Positions 1 to 5,768 are shown, counted from the stretch's first letter. The stretch: DNA of 5,846 bases from Candidatus Pelethomonas intestinigallinarum (GCA_018712665.1 DVGP01000222.1:1-5846); one strand, 5' to 3'. A program made the numbers and translations. Notes: generated from the letters alone by a model not told the origin.

Positions 1-2035
1 TGTTGGCCTTCATGAGGCCGGTGATCACGTCGGCGGAGGGCCGCTGGGTGGCAATCACCAGGTGGACGCCGGCGGCGCGGCCCATCTGGGCCACCCGGCA
101 GATGGACTCCTCCACCTCCTTGGCGGCCACCAGCATCAGGTCCGCCAGCTCGTCGATGACCACCACCACGCTGGGCAGGGTCTCCAGGTCCTCGCTGGCC
201 TTCGCCAGCTTGTTGTACTCCTCCAGCTTCTTCACGCCGTGCTCAGAGAAGGTCTTGTACCGCTTCATCATCTCGAACACCGCCCACTGCAGGGCGCCGG
301 CGGCCTTTTTCGGGTCCGTCACCACCGGGATCAGCAGGTGGGGGATGCCGTTGTAGGGGGCCAGCTCCACCATCTTCGGGTCTACCATGATGAAGCGCAC
401 ATCCTCGGGGCTGGACTTGTAGAGCAGGGAGATGATGAGAGAGTTGGTGCACACGGACTTACCGGAGCCGGTGGTACCGGCAATGAGCACGTGGGGCAGC
501 TTGGCGATGTCCCCCACGATGTCCTTGTTCCCGATGTCCCGGCCCACGGCAAAGGCCACAGAGGACTTGTGCTGGGTGAAGGCCCGGGACTCGATGACAT
601 CCCGGATCAGCACCGGGGAGACAGTCTTGTTGGGCACCTCGATGCCCACCACGGAGATCTTCTCCGGGATGGGGGCGATGCGCACGCCGCTGGCCCCCAG
701 GGCCAGGGCGATGTCGTCGGCCAGGTTGGTGATCTTGCTGAGCTTCACCCCCTGGTCCAGGACGAACTCGTAGCGGGTGATGGCGGGTCCCCGGATCACG
801 TCGCCGCCGGTGGCGTCCACGCCGAAGCTGTGGAGGGTGTCCGCCAGGCGCTGGGCGTTGGTCCGCAGCTCCGCCCCCGCCTCGATGTAGTTGTCCTGCC
901 GGTTCTGGTCCAGCAGGGTGATGGGCGGGAAGTCGTAGGTCTTCTCCACCGCCATGCCGTTGGCGATCTCGGCGGCCACCTGGGCGGTGGCGGCCTCCAC
1001 CTCGCCGGCGGTGTCCTTTTTCCGCCGCCGGGTCCCCACCGGCGGCTCCTCCTGGAACTCCGGCTCCTGAATGGGGACGGGCTCCGGCGGAGGAGCGGGG
1101 ACCGGCGCCGGCTGGGGCTCCTCCTGGGGCTGGGCCGGGGCATTGCCGTTGGGAGCACTGCCGGCGAGCACGTCGGCGGGGGTCATCTGCTCCTTGTCCC
1201 GGGGCTTGAAGAAGCTGGAGAGTACGCCGCCCTTCTTCTCCCGGGAGGTCTCCTCGTCATCATCCAGGGGAATGTCGATCTCCGGCCGGGGCGCACGGGG
1301 CCGGGCCGGCCGGGGAGCGGGCTTCTCGGCCTTGCGTTCCGCTATTGGCTGGAAGTACTCGTCGTCCTCCTCGTCCTCGTAGTCCTCCACCCGGTAGTCC
1401 AGACGCTCCCGCTCCTTCCACATCTGCCAGAGGGTGGAGAAGCTGATCTGGAACACCACCATCAGCAGCACCAGGATCAGGACGCAGAAGATTACCACGG
1501 AGGCGGGCTTGCCCAGCACCGCCAGGAACCCCTGGGCGGTGCCCCCGGAGAGGACGCCGCCGCTGTAGAGCTCCCCGCCGGTGGTCCACAGCTTGCCCAG
1601 CAGGCCGTCGGGGCTGGAGAGGTCCTCCCGGCAGAAGAGCATATGCCATACCCCGCCGAAGAGATAGGGCACCAGCAGGGCCGAGGCGGTCCGCAGGGCC
1701 ACCGGCCTCCCCTTATGGGTCAGCAGGATCCAGGACGCCGCCGCCAGGGCCGGAGCCATCAGGAAGTAGCCGAAGCCAAAGAGGCCCTTGAGCGCCGTGG
1801 GCAGCAGGACGATGAGCCAGCCGTCCTGGTTGAAGTAGCTGAAAAACACGCACAGGGCCAGGATCAGAAACACCACCCCGGTGACCTCCCGGCGGATGGG
1901 CCGCTTGGCCGGGGCTTTCCGGGAGGAGGACCGGCTGCCGGTCCCCTTCCCGCTCCTTGCGCCGCTCCTAGCGGATGAGGAGCGACTGCCGCTCTTTCCG
2001 CCGCCGGCGGTTTTTTTCTTTGGTGTGGTCGCCAT
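1..2035 (-). CDS. ftsK: DNA translocase FtsK/SpoIIIE family, 3' end cut by window edge
   Basis: Membrane-anchored, ATP-driven double-stranded DNA pump that clears or segregates chromosome DNA at the division or sporulation septum. 678 complete codons are visible. Residues 1-50 are a basic, Ser/Gly/Lys/Arg-rich cytosolic start. Hydrophobic segments at about 51-68, 74-104, 113-134 and 178-198 fit the usual four-helix anchor. Residues 205-345 are an acidic, then Pro/Glu/Ala-rich linker. The alpha/beta motor follows from about 365. Walker A GTTGSGKS is at 520-527 (bases 455-478), and Walker B is VVVVIDE with D628 and E629. ATQRPS at 662-667 is typical of the family. The end of the motor and the C-terminal DNA-reading gamma winged helix lie off the left edge. 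The ATG at 2035 has GAGGTG at 2040-2045, which overlaps the stop of the upstream Nudix gene, 8 bases away. Last gene of the visible operon. FtsK versus SpoIIIE naming cannot be settled here. The family call is very secure. Confidence 0.97.
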   Translation of the reverse strand, partial: MATTPKKKTAGGGKSGSRSSSARSGARSGKGTGSRSSSRKAPAKRPIRREVTGVVFLILALCVFFSYFNQDGWLIVLLPTALKGLFGFGYFLMAPALAAASWILLTHKGRPVALRTASALLVPYLFGGVWHMLFCREDLSSPDGLLGKLWTTGGELYSGGVLSGGTAQGFLAVLGKPASVVIFCVLILVLLMVVFQISFSTLWQMWKERERLDYRVEDYEDEEDDEYFQPIAERKAEKPAPRPARPRAPRPEIDIPLDDDEETSREKKGGVLSSFFKPRDKEQMTPADVLAGSAPNGNAPAQPQEEPQPAPVPAPPPEPVPIQEPEFQEEPPVGTRRRKKDTAGEVEAATAQVAAEIANGMAVEKTYDFPPITLLDQNRQDNYIEAGAELRTNAQRLADTLHSFGVDATGGDVIRGPAITRYEFVLDQGVKLSKITNLADDIALALGASGVRIAPIPEKISVVGIEVPNKTVSPVLIRDVIESRAFTQHKSSVAFAVGRDIGNKDIVGDIAKLPHVLIAGTTGSGKSVCTNSLIISLLYKSSPEDVRFIMVDPKMVELAPYNGIPHLLIPVVTDPKKAAGALQWAVFEMMKRYKTFSEHGVKKLEEYNKLAKASEDLETLPSVVVVIDELADLMLVAAKEVEESICRVAQMGRAAGVHLVIATQRPSADVITGLMKAN

Positions 2036-2043
2036 GGTACACC

Positions 2044-2586
2044 TCACTTGCCATCAATTGCTCCCAGGATCAGCCGGTCAAAGTCCGGCTGATGGGCCAG
2101 GAAGCGGTCCCGGGTTCCCGGGGCGAACGCATCCGTCAGGATAAACCTCTTGTACTCGTCATAGGGCAGCAGCCTCCAGTCCACCGTCTCCCCCTCCTGG
2201 AGGGAGATCGCCTGGTCTTCCGGGTTGAAGCGGACCAGGAAGCTGTGGTAGATGGTGGGATAGCCGTCGATCTCCCGCCGGGGCCGGACGTAAACTGACG
2301 TAAATGCCTCCGGGGGCAGGGCCAGCCCGGTCTCCTCCCGCAGCTCCCGCCGGGCGCCCGCCAGGGGGCTCTCTCCCTTCACCACGGACCCGCCGGTGAC
2401 CTCCCAGTGGAGGCCCCAGGGCTTATCCGGGTGGCGCTGGGTCACCAGCACCCGCCCGTCGTGTGTCACGGCGTAAATCTCCACCACCAGGTGATAGGCT
2501 CCCTCCGGCACAGGCTCCCCCCGAACCAGATCAAAACCAAGGGGCCTCCCCTCCCGGTCCACCGCGTCCCAAAGCTCTCTCGTCAT
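2044..2586 (-). CDS. Nudix hydrolase, substrate unknown
   Basis: Protein of 180 residues that should cleave a nucleoside diphosphate linked to another moiety, using a divalent metal in the cytosol. The Nudix box fits GX5EX7REUXEEXGU fully at residues 66-88: G66, E72, R80, E81, E84, E85, G87. The catalytic glutamates are therefore intact. The start, ELWDAVDREGRPLG (residues 4-17), followed by a region with HLVVEIYAV, resembles the YfcD and isopentenyl-diphosphate-isomerase-like branch of the superfamily. That is recall from pattern only, and the substrate cannot be read from sequence. The ATG is 7 bases after the uppP stop. Its only Shine-Dalgarno-like stretch, GGGAG at 2599-2603, is 12 bases away, so translation probably depends on coupling to uppP. 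No signal peptide or membrane segment is seen. The protein looks full length for the family. Confidence 0.93.
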   Translation of the reverse strand: MTRELWDAVDREGRPLGFDLVRGEPVPEGAYHLVVEIYAVTHDGRVLVTQRHPDKPWGLHWEVTGGSVVKGESPLAGARRELREETGLALPPEAFTSVYVRPRREIDGYPTIYHSFLVRFNPEDQAISLQEGETVDWRLLPYDEYKRFILTDAFAPGTRDRFLAHQPDFDRLILGAIDGK

Positions 2587-2593
2587 GGCCGCG

Positions 2594-3460
2594 TCAGGCT
2601 CCCAGCCAGGGCAGGCCGGAGGTGGACTTCATGACGCTGAGGGCCAGGGTGATGACGCCGGCGGCCCAGCAGTAGTAGGAGAAGGCGCCGAAGCGGCCCT
2701 TCTCCGCCACGAACCGCAGCAGGCGGATGGAGAAGTAGCCGGACACCGCCGCCACCGCCACCCCCAGGAGGTAGGCGGGCACCAGGGCGGGGTCAATGCC
2801 CCCGGCCTGGATCACGTCCACGAAGTGGAGGAGGTTGGCCCCCAGCACCGCCGGGATGGACAGGAGGAAGGCGTAGCGGACGGCGAACTTCCGCTCAAAG
2901 CCCACGAAGCACCCCACGGAGATGGTGGTGCCGGACCGGGAGAGGCCGGGGCAGGTGGCCACGGCCTGGCTCAAGCCCACCACCAGCACGTCCCGCATTG
3001 TGGCGGTACGCTCGTTCTTCCGCCCCTTCTTCACCCGGTCGCACACCCAGAGCAGCACGCCGGTGACCAGCAGCGCCGCTCCAATGAAGTATGTATTGCT
3101 GCTGAGTCCCTCCACAAAGTCCTGGATGGGCAGCACCAGGAACAGGGGCAGGGTGCCCACCACCACCAGCAGGATCATTCGCCGGGCGGGGGGGATTTTC
3201 TCCGGCATCCCGCCGTGGGACACGTCCTGGATGGTGCGGATAAACTCCAGGATCATCTCCTTGATGTCGGCCCAGTAGGCCACGAACACCGCCGCCAGGG
3301 TGCCCAGGTGGAGCAGCACGTCGAAAAACATGTCGTCGCTGCCCTCCACCCCAAAGCCCAGCAGCTCCTGGGCGATGGCCAGATGGCCGGAGCTGGAGAT
3401 GGGCAGAAATTCCGCCACCCCCTGGATCAGTCCTAAAATCAAAGCGTTAAACAGGGACAC
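2594..3460 (-). CDS. uppP: Undecaprenyl-diphosphate phosphatase (UppP/BacA family)
   Basis: Integral membrane enzyme that removes a phosphate from undecaprenyl diphosphate to recycle the lipid carrier for peptidoglycan and other wall polymers (EC 3.6.1.27). Its overproduction is known to give bacitracin resistance. The protein has 288 residues, close to the usual 265-290. Both family motifs are present. The (E/Q)XXXE motif is Q13 to E17, followed by FLPISSSGH ending at H26. The second motif is PGLSRSGTT at 171-179 with R175. Hydrophobic helices alternate along the whole length. The start is taken as GTG at 3460, because a perfect AGGAGG lies 7 bases upstream and the family's N-terminal sequence (SLFNALILGLIQG) begins directly there. 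The same frame stays open to an ATG at 3679, but the extra 73 residues do not resemble UppP. First gene of the minus-strand operon with the Nudix and ftsK genes. Confidence 0.96.
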   Translation of the reverse strand: MSLFNALILGLIQGVAEFLPISSSGHLAIAQELLGFGVEGSDDMFFDVLLHLGTLAAVFVAYWADIKEMILEFIRTIQDVSHGGMPEKIPPARRMILLVVVGTLPLFLVLPIQDFVEGLSSNTYFIGAALLVTGVLLWVCDRVKKGRKNERTATMRDVLVVGLSQAVATCPGLSRSGTTISVGCFVGFERKFAVRYAFLLSIPAVLGANLLHFVDVIQAGGIDPALVPAYLLGVAVAAVSGYFSIRLLRFVAEKGRFGAFSYYCWAAGVITLALSVMKSTSGLPWLGA

Positions 3461-3467
3461 AGAAGCG

Positions 3468-3473
3468 CCTCCT
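3468..3473 (-). promoter_or_regulatory. Ribosome binding site that fixes the GTG start of uppP
   Basis: On the minus strand this reads AGGAGG, the full consensus, and is separated from the GTG at 3460-3458 by 7 bases. It decides the GTG over the in-frame upstream ATG at 3679, which has only a poorly spaced GGAAGG. Confidence 0.9.
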
Positions 3474-3475
3474 TC

Positions 3476-3489
3476 ACAAGATATCTTGT
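3476..3489. repeat. Perfect 14-bp palindrome, possible operator
   Basis: ACAAGATATCTTGT is an exact palindrome (7-bp arms, no spacer). It sits between the candidate uppP -10 element (3492-3497) and the uppP ribosome binding site (3468-3473), so it would overlap the transcription start. Its outer half CTTGTTT (3485-3491) is repeated directly at 3503-3509, on the other side of the -10. The position suits a repressor site or a small 5'-end hairpin. No regulator is identified. Confidence 0.4.
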
Positions 3490-3491
3490 TT

Positions 3492-3520
3492 ATAATAGCA
3501 CACTTGTTTGTGTTTTTCCA
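3492..3520 (-). promoter_or_regulatory. Candidate sigma-A promoter of the uppP operon
   Basis: Read on the minus strand, TGGAAA (3520-3515, 4 of 6 to TTGACA) is followed after 17 bases by TATTAT (3497-3492, 5 of 6 to TATAAT). Transcription would begin near 3485, giving a leader of about 25 bases before the GTG. This is the best-spaced promoter match in the AT-rich stretch upstream of uppP. Confidence 0.5.
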
Positions 3521-3730
3521 CTGTTTTTTGCCGCTGATCCAGGCGGCAGATCGCGATACAAAATTGGAGAAATTAGACAAGCGGAGAGGCGGCTTCTGCC
3601 CAATTTTACTGCCGGAGCAGCCCGGAGGGCTGTGGGGATCTCCATAGGCTGAAGCCGAAAAAACAGATGGTATTCTCATCCGCCTTCCGCGCCGCGTCCA
3701 TTCATCAGTTCCCCAGGTGATACAAGCCGC

Positions 3731-3759
3731 GTGAGATCTCTGTCATATTCCTGTAAAAT
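3731..3759 (+). promoter_or_regulatory. Candidate sigma-A promoter upstream of sigI
   Basis: GTGAGA (3731-3736, 4 of 6) and TAAAAT (3754-3759, 5 of 6) are 17 bases apart, and a TG lies directly before the -10. Transcription would start near 3766 and leave a leader of about 205 bases before the sigI ATG. That leader would include the TTTTAC cluster. The match is modest. Confidence 0.3.
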
Positions 3760-3795
3760 CCACAGACAACCCGGCTCCGCAAAGACGCAAAATGA

Positions 3796-3823
3796 TTTTA
3801 CCTAATTTTTACAGACATTTTAC
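3796..3823. repeat. Three TTTTAC elements at exact 11-bp spacing
   Basis: TTTTAC occurs at 3796-3801, 3807-3812 and 3818-3823, so each start is 11 bp after the last and all three would face the same side of the helix. The outer two share the longer form ATTTTACC. The same core appears inverted (GTAAAAT, 3753-3759) and again at 3603-3609. This may be a binding-site array for a regulator. Chance in an AT-rich patch is not excluded. Confidence 0.4.
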
Positions 3824-3895
3824 CGCGCGGGGAGCGCGTCGAAAACGGAGGTTTGCTAAAATGCTATCTTGAAGAGATATGCGTACGCAGAATCT

Positions 3896-3942
3896 TTGAA
3901 AAAGATTACAGCGGACCCCGAAAATCCGGCGGGCGGCTCGTA
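3896..3942 (+). promoter_or_regulatory. Overlapping weak promoter candidates close to sigI
   Basis: A sigma-A-like pair TTGAAA (3896-3901) and GAAAAT (3920-3925) has an 18-base spacer. Within it lies ACCCC (3915-3919), followed after 19 bases by CGTA (3939-3942). That faintly recalls the C-rich -35 and CG-containing -10 described for SigI promoters. Either would start transcription just upstream of the sigI ribosome binding site. The SigI reading comes from memory of the consensus and its spacing is doubtful. Confidence 0.2.
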
Positions 3943-3960
3943 CTCTACAGCCGGAGGGGT

Positions 3961-3966
3961 GGAGGG
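3961..3966 (+). promoter_or_regulatory. Ribosome binding site that fixes the sigI start
   Basis: GGAGGG lies 6 bases before the ATG at 3973. It favours that start over the in-frame TTG at 3853, whose GGAGG (3847-3851) is only one base away. Confidence 0.85.
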
Positions 3967-3972
3967 ATCGAC

Positions 3973-4713
3973 ATGGTACAGACAGAACACAGTATCGTAA
4001 GCCAGGTGTATGCGGCCAAGACAGACCCGGAAACCGCGGATATGTTTATCCAGCAATACATGGGCTTCATCCGTTCAGAGACGGTGAAATTTATCCGCAC
4101 TGCCCCGGAGGACGGCCACGAGGATGAGCTGAGCATCGCCATGCTGGCCTTCTATGAGGCGATCCTGGCCTATGAGAAAGGACGAGGCGCTTTTCTCCCC
4201 TATGCGGCCCGGTCCATCAAAAACCGGCTCATCGACCACTACCGGGCGGAAAAGCGCCACAAAAACGTGATCTCCCTCCACACGGCTTCCAACCCAGAGG
4301 AGGACAGCGGAGAACTGGTGGAAACCATTCCCGACACAGCAGACCACATAGAGGCATACGAAGTACGTACCGCCAGTCAAAAGGAGATCCAAGAGTTTTC
4401 GGAGGCCCTCTCCCGCTTCGGCCTGACCTTCTCCGATGTGGCGGACAACTGTCCCCGGCAGGAGCGGACGTTTGCCGCCTGCCGCCGGGTGCTGGATTTT
4501 GCCCGGTCCCGGCCGGAGCTGCTCAAGCGGGTGGAGGACACGGGAAAGCTGCCCATGAATGAGCTGGCATCCGGCTCCGGTACGGACAAGAAGACTCTGG
4601 AGCGGCACCGGAAATATCTGGTGGCTATCCTGCTGGCCTTCACCAACGGCTATGAGATCATCCGGGGGCACCTGTGCCAGATCGGCCCGGCCAAAGGAGG
4701 GAGCGCGAAATGA
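3973..4713 (+). CDS. sigI: RNA polymerase sigma-I factor (SigI)
   Basis: Alternative sigma factor of the sigma-70 superfamily that directs RNA polymerase to a small regulon once released by RsgI. In Bacillus SigI is tied to heat and wall functions, and in cellulolytic clostridia to polysaccharide sensing. The product has 246 residues, near the 251 of the Bacillus protein. A sigma region 2 spans about 24-93, with DELSIAMLAFYEAILAYEKG at 51-70 and IKNRLIDHYR at 82-91. A poorly conserved acidic linker covers about 105-135. The SigI-specific C-terminal domain runs from about 137 to 235: the FGLTFSDVADNCPRQ stretch (149-163) matches the Bacillus GLSFKELLENSPKH pattern, and the helix-turn-helix region ends in TLERHRKYLVAIL (208-220). 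Its stop overlaps the rsgI start (ATGA), the standard arrangement for this pair, and implies matched production of factor and inhibitor. Such operons are usually autoregulated. Confidence in the family is high, but the stimulus is unknown. Confidence 0.94.
   Translation: MVQTEHSIVSQVYAAKTDPETADMFIQQYMGFIRSETVKFIRTAPEDGHEDELSIAMLAFYEAILAYEKGRGAFLPYAARSIKNRLIDHYRAEKRHKNVISLHTASNPEEDSGELVETIPDTADHIEAYEVRTASQKEIQEFSEALSRFGLTFSDVADNCPRQERTFAACRRVLDFARSRPELLKRVEDTGKLPMNELASGSGTDKKTLERHRKYLVAILLAFTNGYEIIRGHLCQIGPAKGGSAK
4695..4700 (+). promoter_or_regulatory. Ribosome binding site of rsgI inside the sigI end
   Basis: AGGAGG lies 9 bases before the ATG at 4710, within the last codons of sigI. It selects the ATG that starts the RsgI domain sequence MKYLVME over an in-frame GTG at 4674. 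Confidence 0.85.
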
Positions 4714-5768
4714 AATATCTGGTCATGGAGACCCACCCAGCCTATGCGGTGGTGCTGGACGAGGAGGGGCACTTCCTGAAAGCGGCCAACCTTCGCTACC
4801 GGGTGGGCGATACCGTGCAGGAGATCGTGGAACTGAGGACGCCGCAGAGGAAGCCCGCTCCCCTTTGGAAACCCCTGTCCGGCCTGGCTGGCCTGGCCGC
4901 CTGCCTCTGCCTGGTATTCTTTGGGTATTACCAGCCCAACTTCGCCCCTTACGGGGCTCTGCGCATCCAGATCAATCCGGATGTGGAGCTCACCCTCAGC
5001 CGCACCGACCGGGTGCTGGAGCTGGAGGGACTCAACCCAGACGGCGAGGAGCTCATTGCCGGATACAATTTCAGCGGCAAGGACCGGGAGGATGTAACCG
5101 GGGAGCTGGTGGAGCGGGCCATTTCCATGGGCTATCTCTCCAGCGGGGAGACGGTGTCCATCACCGTCTCCAGCGATGATACCGACTGGCAGGCCCGGGA
5201 AGAGCAGGAGGCCCGGGAGGATCTGGAGGAACGGTATGGGGAGGCCATCGTGATCCAGATCGGCCCCGCCGCCGAGGAGCCGCCGGCTGAGGAAGTGGTC
5301 ATACCGGTGACGCCGTCCGCGCCAGAACCTGTTCCAGAGTCCGCGCCCGGCGCACAGACCGAGCCACCCACCCAGCCGGCTGTTTCGGAGGATACCGACT
5401 ACGCTCCCAACAGCGACGGGATAACCGACTATAGCGATACGGACTACGGCCCCTATTCCGACGGCGTCACAGATTATGGAGATGATGGCGGCGCTGAGGC
5501 GCCCTATACTGACGGTATGACCGACTATGAGGACCGTGATGATGACGGCGGCTGGGACGGCGGCCCGGAAGATGACGACTGGGATGACAATGACAGCGGC
5601 GATAACGGCTGGAACGACGACTGGGAGGACAGCGACAGCGGCGATAACGGCTGGGACGACGACTGGGGGGACAGCGACAGCGGCGATAACAGCTGGGACG
5701 ACGGCTGGGAGGACAGCGACAGCGGCGATAACAGCCGGAACGACGATTGGGAGGACAACGACGATTAA
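4710..5768 (+). CDS. rsgI: Membrane anti-sigma factor RsgI with acidic tandem-repeat ectodomain
   Basis: Single-pass protein expected to hold SigI at the membrane and release it on a signal from outside. It has 352 residues. The cytosolic RsgI N-terminal domain covers about 1-45 (MKYLVMETHPAYAVVLDEEG, then a VGDTV segment). One membrane helix lies at about 55-74, with basic residues on the inner side. The conserved juxtamembrane extracellular domain covers about 80-185: ALRIQINPDVEL at 83-94 contains N89-P90, the position where RsgI relatives are reported to self-cleave. A Pro/Glu-rich linker fills 186-228. Then come three DGxTDY motifs (231-273) and an Asp/Trp/Asn/Gly repeat region (about 278-352) that runs to the stop. 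No sugar-binding module or hydrolase of the Clostridium thermocellum kind is seen. The start overlaps the sigI stop by ATGA. Family assignment is strong from domain order plus neighbour. The role of the acidic tail is unknown, with cation binding or a wall-spanning stalk as guesses. Confidence 0.92.
   Translation: MKYLVMETHPAYAVVLDEEGHFLKAANLRYRVGDTVQEIVELRTPQRKPAPLWKPLSGLAGLAACLCLVFFGYYQPNFAPYGALRIQINPDVELTLSRTDRVLELEGLNPDGEELIAGYNFSGKDREDVTGELVERAISMGYLSSGETVSITVSSDDTDWQAREEQEAREDLEERYGEAIVIQIGPAAEEPPAEEVVIPVTPSAPEPVPESAPGAQTEPPTQPAVSEDTDYAPNSDGITDYSDTDYGPYSDGVTDYGDDGGAEAPYTDGMTDYEDRDDDGGWDGGPEDDDWDDNDSGDNGWNDDWEDSDSGDNGWDDDWGDSDSGDNSWDDGWEDSDSGDNSRNDDWEDNDD
5400..5528 (+). repeat. Three-copy DGxTDY motif in RsgI
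   Basis: Residues 231-241, 246-256 and 263-273 of RsgI share the 11-residue pattern xxP(N/Y)(S/T)DG(I/V/M)TDY. The DNA has diverged more than the protein (GGGATAACC, GGCGTCACA and GGTATGACC encode the G-x-T centre), which suggests the residues are being kept by selection. No named domain is recognised. Confidence 0.75.
5574..5765 (+). repeat. 42-bp tandem repeat encoding 14-residue D/W/N/G units
   Basis: Four full units start at 5574, 5616, 5658 and 5700, and a partial fifth of 24 bases runs to the rsgI stop. The protein unit is close to DDWEDSDSGDNGWD (RsgI residues 289-352). In copies 2 to 4 a 21-base core coding DSDSGDN is identical, while the first and last copies differ more, as expected of an array that grows and shrinks by slippage or recombination. 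Whole 42-bp steps keep the frame. Confidence 0.92.

Larger units (their letters stand above)
3461..3972. other. Divergent intergenic region between uppP and sigI
   Basis: About 510 bases without a convincing gene. It holds the uppP leader and promoter (to 3520), a TGCCGC/GCGGCA inverted repeat at 3529-3548, a CAGCCC/GGGCTG inverted repeat at 3618-3632, candidate plus-strand promoters, the TTTTAC cluster at 3796-3823 and the sigI ribosome binding site. Neither inverted repeat is followed by a T run, so no terminator is called. The left half stays open in the uppP frame and 3853-3972 stays open in the sigI frame, but neither extension looks like its protein family. I see no tRNA, riboswitch or CRISPR pattern. 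Confidence 0.7.

Noticed and set aside
62..1978. 638-codon open frame on the plus strand
   Set aside because: It is the antisense of ftsK. Its His/Gly/Gln/Leu-rich product is typical of a GC-rich shadow frame, and the minus strand shows intact Walker motifs.
2585..3436. 283-codon open frame on the plus strand
   Set aside because: Antisense of uppP with a His/Gln/Gly-rich, domain-free product. The UppP motifs on the minus strand explain this stretch.
3529..3548. TGCCGC/GCGGCA inverted repeat next to a T6 run
   Set aside because: On the plus strand the T run precedes the stem, and on the minus strand an A run follows it, so it is not a terminator on either strand.
3618..3632. CAGCCC-GGA-GGGCTG hairpin
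   Set aside because: A short GC stem with a 3-base loop and no T run on either side. No gene ends nearby, so no role can be supported.
3461..3679. Longer uppP start at the ATG at 3679
   Set aside because: The 73 added residues are polar and unlike UppP. The GTG at 3460 has a perfect AGGAGG and matches the family N-terminus.
3853..3972. Longer sigI start at the TTG at 3853
   Set aside because: Its GGAGG is only one base away, and the 40 extra residues are not SigI-like. The ATG at 3973 has well-spaced GGAGGG.
3461..3972. Search for tRNA, riboswitch, mobile element ends or CRISPR repeats in the gap
   Set aside because: No cloverleaf, conserved aptamer core, long terminal inverted repeats or repeat-spacer pattern could be seen.
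5525..5758. Ser/Leu-rich repeat protein on the minus strand
   Set aside because: Another antisense reading of the same 42-bp array, with no ribosome binding site or family support.
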